DNA from: Sulfuriferula nivalis
GTDB taxonomy: Bacteria; Pseudomonadota; Gammaproteobacteria; Burkholderiales; Sulfuriferulaceae
Reading direction: 5' to 3'
Length of the DNA stretch: 64,000 nt
NCBI RefSeq assembly: GCF_009937995.1
Contig: NZ_AP021881.1
Coordinates: 1 to 64,000 of the forward strand
The position numbers and the translations under genes were made by a program. The notes under the pieces are model-generated. The model did not search any database. It had not been told where the DNA came from and saw nothing but the letters and a program-made list of their open reading frames with translations. Positions 9,181-19,266 of the stretch are shown one piece after another; the stretch's first letter is position 1, and every line of letters starts with the position of its first letter.

Positions 9181-11886
9181 ATGACCACATTCGCGCCAAA
9201 AACCTACCAGTCGCAAGTGCTCGATAGTGTGGAAGCCTACTTCAAGGCCTGCCACGAACTACCATCACCGTCGATTGCCTTCACCGCCACTACGGAGCGC
9301 TTGTGGGGACGTGGCAATACCTATAACCCGCTCTCGGGCTTCCCGTCCGATATGCCGTACTTCTGCCTGCGCGTGCCCACTGGCGGCGGCAAGACCTGGC
9401 TGGCGGCGAAGAGCGTGGCACTGGTCAACACCCACCTGCTGCGTTGCGAGCACAGCGTCATCCTATGGCTGGTGCCAAGCAAGCCGATCCGCGAGCAGAC
9501 GTTGCGTGCCTTGCGCGACCGTCAGCACCCCTACCACACTGCATTGCGTGAAGCCGGCCCGATCACCGTGCTGGATCTGGAAGAAGCCAAGAGCGTGACT
9601 CGCGCCACGCTGGATACCTCGACCACGATCATTGTGGCCACGCGGCAGGCGTTTCAGGTCGAAGAGGAAGAATGCCGCAAGGTGTACCAATCCAGCGGCG
9701 CGCTGATGCACCATTTCGACAACGTGTCGCCAACGCAGCGCGACGAATTGTTGACCGAAGGCGAAGGCGCGGACCGGATTACGCCCTATTCGCTGGCTAA
9801 CGTGCTGCGTCTGCGTCGACCCTTCGTAGTCGTCGACGAGGCGCACAATAACCGCACCGAACTGGCCTTCGACATGCTGGCGCGATTCCGCCCCAGCGGC
9901 GTGATGGAACTGACCGCCACGCCCGATCTTGAGCGCACGCCTAGCAACGTATTGCACAGCGTATCCGCCGCCGAATTGAAGGCGGAAGAAATGATCAAGC
10001 TGCCGGTGGTGCTCGAAACGGAGCCAAACTGGCAACAGTGTCTGGCCGATGCCATCGGCCGTCGTGATGCCTTGCACAAGCTGGCCGACGATGAACGTCG
10101 GGCGGGTGCCGCCTACTTGCGGCCACTAGTGCTGATTCAGTCGGAGCCGCGCCGGGCGGGTGTCGATACGCTGGACTTCGAGCGTGTGAAGAACGAGCTG
10201 ATTACCAACCACGGCATTCCGGCCAGCGAGATAATCGTAGCCACCAGCGAAGAAAAAGGGCTGGAGCAGATCGATGCGGACTACAAGTTGGGCATTGCCG
10301 ACCCGGCCTGCCCGGTGAAATTCGTCATCACTCAAAAGGCGCTGGCCGAAGGCTGGGACTGCCCCTTTGCTTACATCTTGGTCAGCATGGCCTCGCTGCA
10401 TTCGGCCACGGCGGTAGAGCAGTTGCTTGGGCGCGTATTGCGTCAACCGGGCGCGAGTCATCGGCAGGCGCGCGCGCTGAATCAGTCCTATGCCTTCGTC
10501 GTCTCGCGCAATTTTGCTGAAACTGCCAGCGCCTTGCGTGATCGATTGGTGGCTGGGGCGGGTTTCGAACGCCGCGAAGTGAATGAGTTCGTGACTGCCG
10601 CCAAGGCTGAACAATCGCGATTGGATCTGGAGGGTCACGCCGGGCGCGTTGTCGTTCGGCCGGTGGCGATTACCTTGTCCGAAAAGCCCGATCTCAAGAG
10701 CGTACCCAAGCAGATCCGCGACAAGGTAAGTTGGGATGGTAAGCTGAATACGCTGACTATCAGTACCCCGCTGACCGAGGATGAGGCCGAAAGACTCAAG
10801 GCATCGGTCAAGTCAGAAACCGCAGCGGCGGCCATTGTTGAAGCTGCCGAAGTCAGCCGTACCACCGCTATCGAGTTTTTCCAGACGCCGGCCGAACTCG
10901 GCGAACGTTTCCGCATTCCGCAACTCGCGCTACGGATTCAGGGTGAACTGGCTTTGTTCGACGACCCGGAGGAATTGGAGTACCCGTGGGATCTCTCGCG
11001 TTACGATGCCGCGCCAACGGCCGACGACCTCTCCGCACTCGGTGCTGGTTTCAAGGTTTCGGAAGGTGGCGAGATCGATGTGGACGACGTCTCTGGTCGA
11101 GTCATTTCACGCTTCTTGCCCGATCTTCAACGCGACTTGGGGCTGGTGTACCAACCAGAAAACTGGGATGAGATTCGCCTTGCCACCTGGCTTTGTCGCA
11201 ACCTGCCGGAGCAATCCCTTACCCACGCGAGCAAGCAAGCCTTCGTTGCCGCATGGCTGACCGATCTGCTGCGCCGAGATGATGTCACGTTGGCTCGTGC
11301 TAATCTGCAGAAGTTCCTGATTCGCAATCGTCTTGAGGTGCGCATCCGCGACTTACGCAAACAGGCGGTAAGCCAGGCATTCCAGCAAACGCTATTCGGT
11401 GAAGATGCCGCATCCCGTGTCGGGGTGACCGACGAGTACGCCTTCGAGTTTCATGCGCAGGCCTACGCACCCAGCCGCGATTACGATGGCCGCTTTGGTC
11501 ACTTCGATTTCAGGAAGCACTTCTACGGGCGCATGGGCGAATTCGACAGCAAGGAGGAATTCGAGTGCGCTTGCTGGCTGGATATTCAGGCGCAGCAGGG
11601 CAGTATTCAATTCTGGGTGCGCAATCTGGTGCGGCGCGAAGGGAGTTCGTTCTTCCTGCAGAAGGCGGACGGGCGTTTCTACCCGGACTTTCTGTGCCAG
11701 CTTCCCGGAAAAGCGGACAAGCCCGGACCGATTCTCGCCGTCGAATACAAGGGTGCCGACCGCTGGTTATCGGCCGAGGATGACCGATTGATTGGTGGCC
11801 TGTGGGCCAACCTTTCCGAGGGTCGCTGCCGATTTGTGATGGTGAAAGACAGGAGGTGGGACTGGATTGAAGAATATTTGAAATGA
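9181..11886 (+). CDS. Type III restriction endonuclease subunit (Res)
   Basis: Res is the ATP-dependent translocating nuclease partner of Mod. The 901-residue protein has a superfamily 2 helicase core: Walker A PTGGGKTW near residue 66, DEAH box VVVDEAHNN near residue 216, and the later motif QKALAEGWDCPFAYI near 386. A C-terminal PD-(D/E)xK-type nuclease region (YPDF, then AVEYKG) lies around residues 840-865. ATG at 9181 is preceded by GGAGG. The full length and intact motifs suggest an active type III system together with Mod at 7597. Confidence 0.9.
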   Translation: MTTFAPKTYQSQVLDSVEAYFKACHELPSPSIAFTATTERLWGRGNTYNPLSGFPSDMPYFCLRVPTGGGKTWLAAKSVALVNTHLLRCEHSVILWLVPSKPIREQTLRALRDRQHPYHTALREAGPITVLDLEEAKSVTRATLDTSTTIIVATRQAFQVEEEECRKVYQSSGALMHHFDNVSPTQRDELLTEGEGADRITPYSLANVLRLRRPFVVVDEAHNNRTELAFDMLARFRPSGVMELTATPDLERTPSNVLHSVSAAELKAEEMIKLPVVLETEPNWQQCLADAIGRRDALHKLADDERRAGAAYLRPLVLIQSEPRRAGVDTLDFERVKNELITNHGIPASEIIVATSEEKGLEQIDADYKLGIADPACPVKFVITQKALAEGWDCPFAYILVSMASLHSATAVEQLLGRVLRQPGASHRQARALNQSYAFVVSRNFAETASALRDRLVAGAGFERREVNEFVTAAKAEQSRLDLEGHAGRVVVRPVAITLSEKPDLKSVPKQIRDKVSWDGKLNTLTISTPLTEDEAERLKASVKSETAAAAIVEAAEVSRTTAIEFFQTPAELGERFRIPQLALRIQGELALFDDPEELEYPWDLSRYDAAPTADDLSALGAGFKVSEGGEIDVDDVSGRVISRFLPDLQRDLGLVYQPENWDEIRLATWLCRNLPEQSLTHASKQAFVAAWLTDLLRRDDVTLARANLQKFLIRNRLEVRIRDLRKQAVSQAFQQTLFGEDAASRVGVTDEYAFEFHAQAYAPSRDYDGRFGHFDFRKHFYGRMGEFDSKEEFECACWLDIQAQQGSIQFWVRNLVRREGSSFFLQKADGRFYPDFLCQLPGKADKPGPILAVEYKGADRWLSAEDDRLIGGLWANLSEGRCRFVMVKDRRWDWIEEYLK

Positions 11887-12265
11887 TTTCCTTGCCTACG
11901 GTCGCTGACCTATTCATTACGGCCGTTAGTGGTGCAGAAGCTCAATGACCGTTCAGGTTGATATCCGGAAGTTATCGGCATTGGTAAAAAGCTTCCGCTT
12001 TGTGCCAATATCAGCCCGTCAAGGTTGAAACTGGCTGCCAGAAAGTCGTCGTTCGGCTCTGAATCAACAGAGCTTAGGTGTATACGGCCAGGTAGCGCTA
12101 ATCCAATCTATTCTTTGTGTTAGCATCATGCAAGATGAATAATTGGCGCAAATATGGTTAAGTTGTTACTGCTCCTCACAGATTGCGTTGGAAATATCCT
12201 TCATGCCTGGTGTACTCAACTACCCTCTACTGTAAGTGTTATGTTCTCTTGGAGCCCACCTGATT
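11887..12265. other. Intergenic stretch between res and the SIR2 gene
   Basis: About 380 bp without a convincing gene. The sequence is more AT-rich than res and probably holds the promoter of the SIR2 gene. The in-frame start at 12236 adds ten residues unlike the family, so ATG 12266 is preferred and this stretch is treated as leader. Confidence 0.5.
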
Positions 12266-15200
12266 ATGCAGTTCGTTAAACACGGCCCAGATATTCCTGA
12301 AGCGCTATTGCAAGCCCACGAGGAGGGGCGTGTAGTGTTCTTCTGTGGTGCGGGTATTTCGTATCCAGCAGGGCTCCCTGGATTTCAGGGTTTGGTGGAT
12401 AAAATCTATAGCATCGTCGGCACTGTGCGTAACGACATTGAGAATGAAGCATATTCGCGAGGTCAATACGACGCCACGCTGGATTTGCTGGAACACCGTA
12501 TTCCTGGTCAACGCGTGACTGTGCGCATGGCTCTGGCAACGGTACTAAAACCTAAGCTGCGGCTCAAAGGTGCTACCGAGACTCATGCCGCACTGCTGCA
12601 ATTGGCGCGAAGTCGCGACGGTGCTGTGCGTCTGGTGACCACCAACTTCGATCGCATCTTCCAGCACCTAGTGGAGCGAACTAAGTCAGCTATTCCTGCT
12701 TACCCCGCGCCCTTGCTTCCTATCCCCAAAAACAGCCGTTGGGATGGTGTGGTGTATCTTCACGGTTTACTTCCTAAAACCCCTGACGCGAATAATTTAC
12801 ATCGCTTGGTGTTGACCAGCGGCGACTTTGGTCTAGCTTACCTCACCGAACGATGGGCTGCACGCTTCGTCAGCGAGCTATTTCGAAACTATGTTGTCTG
12901 TTTTGTCGGTTACAGCATCAACGACCCCGTGATGCGCTATATGATGGATGCACTCGCGGCAGACCGAATGTTGGGCGAAATCACACCGCAGGCCTATGCT
13001 TTGGGGGATTGTCAGGTGGGGTGCGAGGCAGAAAAGACTATCGAATGGGAGGCCAAGGGGGTTACTCCGATTCTTTATGAAGTGCCGACTGGCACCCATG
13101 ATCACTCTGCTCTACATCAAACGCTAAAGGCTTGGGCAGAAACCTACCGTGATGGAGTGCAGGGCAAGGAGCGTATCGTGGTCGATTATGCGATGACGCG
13201 ACCATTGGCCAGCACCAAGCAAGATGATTACGTTGGCAGAATGCTCTGGGCTTTATCACACGATTCTGGTTTGCCGGCCAAGCTTTTTGCTGAGTTTGAC
13301 CCAGTGCCATCATTAGACTGGCTGGAGTCGCTAAGCGAGGATCGCTATCGACAAGTTGATTTGCCACGCTTTGGCGTGGCACCCTTGTCGAAGCAAGATG
13401 ACAAACTGTCTTTCAGCCTGACCCGCCGCCCCGCGCCCTACTCTCTCGCACCATGGATGATGCTTACGTTCGGCGGAACTAATAGCAGTGGCTGTGACGA
13501 TGTGATGTTTCAACTCGCTCGGTGGCTGACCCGTCACCTGAACGACCCAGCGCTGGTGCTTTGGCTGACCAAACGCGGGGGACAATTACATGATCGCTTA
13601 ATGTGGTTGATCGAAGGCGAGTTAGACAAATTCACAAAACTGGAGCGTGAGGGAAATACCACCGAGCTTGATCGCATTCGCGCCAACGCACCGAATGCCA
13701 TTCCACAGCCGTTGATGCGCACCGTTTGGCGCTTATTCCTTTCAGGTCGAGTTAAGTCGCCATGGCGTGACCTTGACCTATATCGCTGGAGGGATCACCT
13801 CTCCAACGAAGGGTTCACGACGACGGTACGTTTAGAATTGCGCGATTTGCTCACGCCCAAGGTATTATTAAAGCAACCTTTCCGCTGGGGCGATGAAAGC
13901 GCGGATGCATCCACTCCAAAACAGTTGAAAGAATTGGTTAATTGGGATCTGGTACTAGCTGCAGACCATGTCCACTCCGCATTAAATGACTTGGCAAGGT
14001 CCGAAACGTGGCGAGCTGCCTTACCTACGCTTTTGGACGATTTTCAACAGCTACTTCGCGACGCGCTAGATCTGATGCGCGAGCTGGGTGAGGCAGACGA
14101 TCAGCATGATCGTGCTCATTGGGATTTGCCCTCAATTAGCACGCATTGGCAAAATCGAGGCTTTCATGATTGGGTTGCGCTGATTGAGATGCTGCGCGAT
14201 GCTTGGGATGTCACATACCAAGTAAACCCGGCGCGGGCTGCACGTATCGCACATGACTGGTTTGCACAGCCATATCCTACCTATAAGCGTCTGGCGCTTT
14301 TTGCTGCAACGTATACTGGCGTAACTCCCATCGGTGAGTGGGTGGACTGGCTGTTGATTGATAACGCTTGGTGGTTATGGTCAGTGGAGTCACAGCGCGA
14401 AACGATGCGCCTTTTGGTGCTGCAAGGCTCTAGCCTGCCCGATGCGGCGCGTACTCGGATCGAGACAGGTATTTTGTCAGGTCCGCCGCGCGAAATGTTC
14501 CGTGATGATATTGATCCTGAACAATGGCGTGATCTAGTTGATCACGCCATCTGGTTACGTTTGGCCAAGCTTGTTTTCGGGGGAGTCACACTCGGTGACA
14601 ACGCTGGTGCAAGATTAGCTGAATTGACTGCCGCTCATCCTGAATGGCATGTCGCATTGAATGAAAGTGATGAATTTTCGCATTGGATGAGTGGAACCGG
14701 TGATCCAGACTATCAGGATCGGCGCGTGATCGATATCGCACCGCGCACTAGACGTGAATTGGTTATATGGCTACAACGTCGGCCAGTCAAAGGCCTATTT
14801 TACGAGAATGATTGGAGTGATGTATGTCGGTCGAAATTTTCAACTGCAGCTTGTGCATTGTATGCACTTGCGTGTGTGAATCTATGGCCTGAGGAGCGCT
14901 GGCGAGAAGCCCTGCAAGCATGGAGCGATGAAAAACTGATTCGGAGGTCTTGGCGTTACGTAGCTCCAGTACTAAAGTACATGCCCGATAACGTGCTACT
15001 CGCTACTGCCCATAGCTTCACATGGTGGTTGGATACAGCCTCAAAAGTTGCAGACGGTCACCAAGACATTTTCCTCGATCTGTGTCGACGCTTTATTGCA
15101 ATAGAGCATCAGGGTGGAGTTTCGGAGGAGCGTCCTGTTAGTCAGGCTATCAATCACCCGGTAGGTCATGTTACGCAAGCGCTACTGCATCACTGGTTTC

Positions 15201-15559
15201 GCCGTCTGCCCAATGATGATCAAGGTTTGCCAGACGACTTGAAGCCCATATTTACAGCGCTTTGTAATACCCAAAATCAACAATACCGTCATGCGCGTGT
15301 TTTGTTGGCAACTCACGTGATCGCGTTGTTCCGTGTAGATCGCGAATGGGCTAAGACACATCTTCTACCGTTGTTCAATTGGCAGATATCTGTGAATGAG
15401 GCACGAGCTGCCTGGGAAGGATTCCTCTGGTCACCTCGTTTGTTCCGGCCATTACTCGCTGCCTTTAAGGCTGACTTCCTTGAAACGGCTTGCCACTACA
15501 GTGATCTGGGTGAACATGCTCGACAGTACGCTGCTATTCTTGCTCATGCAGCACGGTAA
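12266..15559 (+). pseudogene. SIR2-domain large defence-type protein, 5' part, disrupted by IS
   Basis: The first 1097 codons of a very large gene encode an N-terminal SIR2-like NADase domain: CGAGISYPAGLPG near residue 27, TTNFDRIF near 127, YLHG near 164, VGYSINDPVM near 208. A long helical C-terminal region of no recognised motif follows, resembling SIR2-DUF4020 type proteins. Such SIR2 proteins are known or predicted to deplete NAD+ during phage infection. The frame is cut by an IS3-family element: the last two codons (R and stop) come from the IS end. The remaining ~170 codons lie beyond the IS at 16752-17264. The truncated product retains the catalytic domain but probably not its sensing or oligomerisation end. 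Confidence 0.85.
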
Positions 15560-15624
15560 TCCCCCCAGCAAATAAGTGCATTTAAAAGTAGAATTTTCTT
15601 AATTAGGATTTGAGGATTTTTTAC

Positions 15625-15891
15625 ATGAAGACTACCCGATTTAGTGACAACCAGATTATGCAGATATTGAAGCTGGCGGAGGCAGGCACGCCAGTGCCTA
15701 CACTATGCCGAGAGCACGGCATGAGTTCAGCGACATTTTACAAATGGCGCGCCAAATTTGGCGGCATGGATGCCTCCATGATGGCCAGGCTCAAAGAGCT
15801 GGAAGACGAGAACCGTCGGCTTAAAAAGATGTATGCTGAAGAACGCCTCAAAGCCGAAATCGTTTCAGAGGCGCTTGCAAAAAAGTGGTGA
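15625..15891 (+). CDS. IS3-family transposase OrfA
   Basis: This is an 88-residue HTH protein: helix-turn-helix in the first 50 residues ([20 protein letters not shown]), followed by a leucine-zipper-like helix ([15 protein letters not shown]) that mediates OrfA/OrfAB assembly. ATG 15625 is preferred over the frame start at 15610. The 3' end contains AAAAAAG at 15879-15885, the usual slippery heptamer for -1 frameshifting into OrfB. Confidence 0.9.
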   Translation: MKTTRFSDNQIMQILKLAEAGTPVPTLCREHGMSSATFYKWRAKFGGMDASMMARLKELEDENRRLKKMYAEERLKAEIVSEALAKKW

Positions 15892-16712
15892 AGCCATCTC
15901 TGCGCCGCGAGATGGCTGTGTTGGTAGTGCAAACTAGGCAAATCAGCATCAGTACTGCCTGCGCTGCCTTTAATATCAGCGAAACCTGCTATCGCTATCA
16001 GGCTAAGCTGTCGTCAGAGAATGCCCTCATCGCCGACTGGCTGATACGTTTGACCACCAACCAACGCAACTGGGGGTTTGGCTTGTGTTATTTTTACCTG
16101 CGTAATACCAAACAGTTTCGTTGGAACCACAAGCGGGTTTACAGAATATATCGCGAGCTGGAATTGAACCTACGCATCAAACCCAGACGTCGTCTGGTAC
16201 GGGAGAAACCAGAGGCGCTTGCCGTACCAACACAAATCAACGAAGTCTGGTCAATGGACTTCATGCACGACCAGTTAGCGGATGGCCGCTGTATCAGGCT
16301 ATTCAACGTCATTGATGACTTTAATCGTGAAGGTTTGTGTATTGATGTGGATTTCTCGCTGCCGTCAGAACGTGTGATTCGGTCACTGGAACAAATCATC
16401 GAATGGCGTGGCGTACCCAAGGTGATTCGATGTGACAACGGCCCTGAGTACATCAGCAATATGACTAAGGAATGGGCTGAACAGCGGGGTATCAAACTTG
16501 ACTTCATTCAGCCAGGCAACCCCCAGCAGAATGCTTATATCGAGCGCTATAACCGCACAGTGCGCTATGACTGGTTGGCGCATTACTTGTTCGATACCGT
16601 CGAGGAAGTGCAAAACTTTGCGACAGCTTGGTTATGGACTTACAATAACGAACGACCAAACACGGCGATTGGCGGTATCCCGCCTAAACACAAACTCGCT
16701 ATGGCCGCTTAA
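15885..16712 (+). CDS. IS3-family transposase OrfB (DDE catalytic part)
   Basis: This is the integrase-like catalytic protein, about 275 residues. The DDE residues sit in [17 protein letters not shown] and [16 protein letters not shown]. The frame overlaps orfA in -1 and begins at a GTG within the slippery region, so the active OrfAB transposase is most likely made by programmed frameshifting. No internal stop is seen, so the IS may still be mobile. Confidence 0.92.
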   Translation: MVKPSLRREMAVLVVQTRQISISTACAAFNISETCYRYQAKLSSENALIADWLIRLTTNQRNWGFGLCYFYLRNTKQFRWNHKRVYRIYRELELNLRIKPRRRLVREKPEALAVPTQINEVWSMDFMHDQLADGRCIRLFNVIDDFNREGLCIDVDFSLPSERVIRSLEQIIEWRGVPKVIRCDNGPEYISNMTKEWAEQRGIKLDFIQPGNPQQNAYIERYNRTVRYDWLAHYLFDTVEEVQNFATAWLWTYNNERPNTAIGGIPPKHKLAMAA

Positions 16713-16751
16713 CCTCTACTTTTAACTGCGGTTATTAATGGGGGGATTACC

Positions 16752-17264
16752 CCGGCTGATACATTTACTGCTGCTGAACTGTATGAGGCTACCAGTGTTT
16801 TGCCGCAGGAAGGTTTGCAAGAGTCAGCACAGGCTCTTGTTTATGCACTGGAAGGCGCGGGTGAACAGAGAGAACAGTATTGGAACAACCGCATTCGACC
16901 ATACTGGCAAACTATCTGGCCAAAATCTCGTCCATTGGCTTCAAAAGCTATCGCCGAGCTACTTGCGCGCCTGGCCATAGCTGCGCGAGGCGAGTTCCCT
17001 GCTGCACTGGGCACGGTACGTGACTGGCTGCAACCACTTGAACATCCGCACTATGTCGTTCATCTTCTCCACGAATCGGGACTATGCAGTCGGTTCCCGC
17101 AAGATGTTCTAAAATTGCTGGATTCAATTATTGTTGACCAGCCTTGGGCTCCGCAGGAGCTACGTGATTGTCTAAGAGCACTCGTGGCAGCTTGGGTGGA
17201 AGGCCAGCGGGATATTCGTTATCTACGTCTTATCGAGTACGCGCGGCGACACGGACAAGAATAG
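16752..17264 (+). pseudogene. SIR2-domain protein, 3' remnant after the IS
   Basis: The open frame from the IS right end (PADTFTAAELYEATSVLPQEG...) continues for about 170 codons to a stop at 17262-17264. It has the same helical character and codon use as the end of the upstream SIR2 fragment and is read as its C-terminus. It is in a different frame from the 5' part because of the IS. An internal TTG at 16800 could in principle start a short protein, but no ribosome-binding site is evident. Confidence 0.75.
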
Positions 17265-17431
17265 AAATTTGTTGAAATGCCGTGTTAGACTAAAATGCAA
17301 AAAATGGTCAATTTACAGTGCAAATTTACAGCTATGAAGGTAGATTAGGATCGTGATAAATTAATGTATAACTTATTGATTTATAGATATGTTTATAATT
17401 TATGTTTTTTATGATGGCCTTGTGAGATAAG

Positions 17432-17597
17432 CCCATTTTTTTATGTCAAATCCGAGAAGGTCGTAATGTCCACCAATTAAGATGTCGCAGAATTACTTAG
17501 CTATGAACATAGTTATTTATCTGCTCTGGAAACACTCGCGGCGGATTTGGATGCAGTAATCGCCTGGATTGATGAATTCGAGAAACGCGCTGCTTAG
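17432..17597 (+). pseudogene. Degenerate XRE regulator relic fused to a foreign tail
   Basis: The DNA at 17452-17540 resembles the start of the intact XRE gene at 23190, sharing the DVAELL-YE-SYLSALE segment, but carries an in-frame TAA where the intact copy has QK. After SALE the frame continues into an unrelated tail (DLDAVIAWIDEFEKRAA, stop at 17595-17597), as if two genes recombined. No product is expected. Confidence 0.7.
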
Positions 17598-17616
17598 GTA
17601 ACCATACGGAATAGCA

Positions 17617-17775
17617 TTGTTGAGCTATAAGGATTAAGTAATGAAACTTGTTATTAGAAAACTAGGCAATAGTGCTAGCATTATTTTCCAGCAACCATGT
17701 TGAAATCCCTTAACCTGTCTATTGGTAGCGTTGTGAATGTTGAATAGGCTGATGGGGAACCTGTATTGATACCCG
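17617..17775 (+). repeat. Inverted repeat copy 1 (MazE-like region)
   Basis: This stretch, including the leader ATTGTTGAGCTATAAGGATTAAG and the antitoxin frame, is repeated in opposite orientation at about 19130-19290. The two copies are near-identical over the first 110 bp of coding sequence, differing by a 1-nt deletion and a few substitutions. Confidence 0.75.
17641..17775 (+). pseudogene. Broken AbrB/MazE-type antitoxin
   Basis: The copy begins MKLVIRKLGNSASIIF, matching the intact antitoxin on the minus strand at 19012-19266. It loses frame by a single missing T in the run near 17688, and has a TAG further on where the intact gene has a glutamine codon. No toxin gene follows. It is a decayed duplicate of a toxin-antitoxin component. 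Confidence 0.8.
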
Positions 17776-17890
17776 CGATTATCGCTTCTATTTTATTTGA
17801 TACGGCGGCTTGAAATTGATGAAGGGGCAAAGAAATCTCTAGCAGCACAACAAATCTTAATTGTTGAGACACTAAACCTGGCAAATTAGC

Positions 17891-18430
17891 ATGAAACTTT
17901 CAGACTTTTATATTGGCTTAGAATTCTTTGCGTCTGCTGGATTCGTCTGGCGCTGTACCGATGTGGGTACGCGAACCATTACAGCTATCCAGATTGAAGC
18001 GGATCGTGATGCAAGCTGGTACAAAGGCCCGCCGTATTTGGTTACAGAGACGGTCTTTGACGAACACGATCTACCTGGCTGCTATCTTAGTTTTGATGAT
18101 GCCATTGAAGACGCAATTCACGAAGCCGATACATCAGGACATCCCGGCTTTCCCCATAAAGTTGCCAGTCGAATGATGAGAGAGCGGTTTTCGTCTCAAA
18201 TGGCAAAGTATCGAAACAAAGGGCTATTACGATTTGATCGAGTGCGTGGTGATGGCGAGCTGCTTCACCCCTATGCTGCAAAAAAGTCCGGCGATAGTTG
18301 GAATGTTCGGCTGTATCTACCATTCGTTAATGAATATGCTGAAATGCCAGAGTTGGAGTTTCTTGGATTGCCTATCGCAACAAATGACGATGTAAAACAA
18401 AGAGCAAAAGCGAATTCAATTAATTCATAA
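17891..18430 (+). CDS. Hypothetical protein of unknown family
   Basis: This is a 179-residue soluble protein beginning MKLSDFYIGLEFFASAGFVW. The N-terminal 40 residues look like a small beta-rich module (FYIGLEF, then CTDVGTRTITAI, with conserved-looking W and G positions), followed by acidic helical sequence. I do not recognise the family. It has no signal peptide or membrane segment. It is the only intact plus-strand gene in a zone of decayed toxin-antitoxin pieces, so its reading frame may be under selection. No function is proposed. Confidence 0.6.
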   Translation: MKLSDFYIGLEFFASAGFVWRCTDVGTRTITAIQIEADRDASWYKGPPYLVTETVFDEHDLPGCYLSFDDAIEDAIHEADTSGHPGFPHKVASRMMRERFSSQMAKYRNKGLLRFDRVRGDGELLHPYAAKKSGDSWNVRLYLPFVNEYAEMPELEFLGLPIATNDDVKQRAKANSINS

Positions 18431-18569
18431 CGTGTTGATTACCTCAGCTGGTCTTATGCCTGGACGATCGTTTAGGGTTGTCAAACGGTAATAACGTGCG
18501 GTTGTGTTGGCAGCTCTGCAACAACATATGAGCCACAAATGGCGCATTTTCCGATGTTGGTTCAAACGC

Positions 18570-18779
18570 TTAGTCATTCGAGGACTCTTGCTCGCGGCGC
18601 CGTGGTATAGCTTTAATTTCAGGCATTGAGCCGCCAAGTGCTGCAAGACGTTTGGCGGCTTGCACGCGTATAAAAGTCTTGATGGCTTCTCGGAAGATGT
18701 CCGCCTTGTCCATGTTAGCGTCAGCTAATTCCAGGGCCTTCTCTTAGAGGGTGTCGACGATAGTGACAGTAATACGCAT
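18570..18779 (-). pseudogene. VapB-type antitoxin with in-frame stop
   Basis: The minus strand encodes MRITVTIVDTL, then a TAA at codon 12, then EKALELADANMDKADIF and QAAKRLAALGGSMPE. This is the typical sequence of DUF2191/VapB ribbon-helix-helix antitoxins. A GGAGG ribosome-binding site lies 7 bp upstream of the ATG at 18779. The single premature stop makes it non-functional unless suppressed. No PIN-domain VapC toxin follows downstream on the same strand. Confidence 0.8.
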
Positions 18780-19011
18780 GGAACGGCCTCCATTTATTTA
18801 TCAATAATGATGCTCACTCACATCGAAATTAACATCATTTCGAGCAAGGTATTAAATTGCATGTCGAATTAAGTTACTTTTGGCTGAATATTTGCATTAA
18901 ATATTGACCCGCCTCAAGAAATGCAAACCGTTATGCCGCATGGCTAATTATCAAATTTGGTGGTTCAAACTAAAATGCAAAAGCAGGATAGTCTGCGGTG
19001 CGATTCAACAC

Positions 19012-19266
19012 TCAGACGAATTCCTTTCCAACAGGTTGCATAGATCCCCATGCTTGCATATCGGCAGGTTCAGGTGCGTTTAAGTCGCATTGCGCCATTA
19101 ACTCAGCAAGCTTGTATTTGGTTTTAGTCACTGGTATTAATACAATGTTCCCGTCAATCTGTTCAGCATTCACAACGCTACCAATAGACAGGTTAAGGGA
19201 TTTCAACATGGTTGCTGGAAAAATAATGCCAGCACTATTGCCTAGTTTTCTAATAAAAAGTTTCAT
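19012..19266 (-). CDS. Orphan AbrB/MazE-family antitoxin
   Basis: This 84-residue protein has a swapped-hairpin AbrB domain in the first 45 residues (RKLGNSAGIIFPATMLKSL, then SVVNAEQIDGNIVLIPV). It has a short acidic tail of the kind that would bind a MazF-like or PIN-type toxin. No toxin gene is present downstream (the region before 19012 on this strand has no open frame), so it appears orphaned. It may persist as protection against a related toxin or as a regulator. A broken duplicate lies inverted at 17641-17775. Confidence 0.8.
   Translation of the reverse strand: MKLFIRKLGNSAGIIFPATMLKSLNLSIGSVVNAEQIDGNIVLIPVTKTKYKLAELMAQCDLNAPEPADMQAWGSMQPVGKEFV

Larger units (their letters stand above)
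15555..16751 (+). mobile_element. IS3-family insertion sequence
   Basis: This element of about 1.2 kb is bounded by a perfect 13-bp inverted repeat, GGTAATCCCCCCA at 15555-15567 and its complement at 16739-16751. Similarity between the ends continues inward to a shared TTAAAAGTAGA. It carries overlapping orfA and orfB with a slippery A6G. No flanking direct repeat was found (CAC before, CCG after), so the exact boundary or target duplication is unresolved. It interrupts the SIR2 gene, which resumes on the right side. Confidence 0.9.

Noticed and set aside
9463-10077. Long minus-strand frame inside res
   Set aside because: It is antisense to a well-supported restriction gene; the long frame is a by-product of GC-rich codon usage.
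18425-18646. Minus-strand frame after the VapB relic as a VapC toxin
   Set aside because: It lacks PIN-domain acidic motifs and mostly overlaps the VapB relic in another frame.
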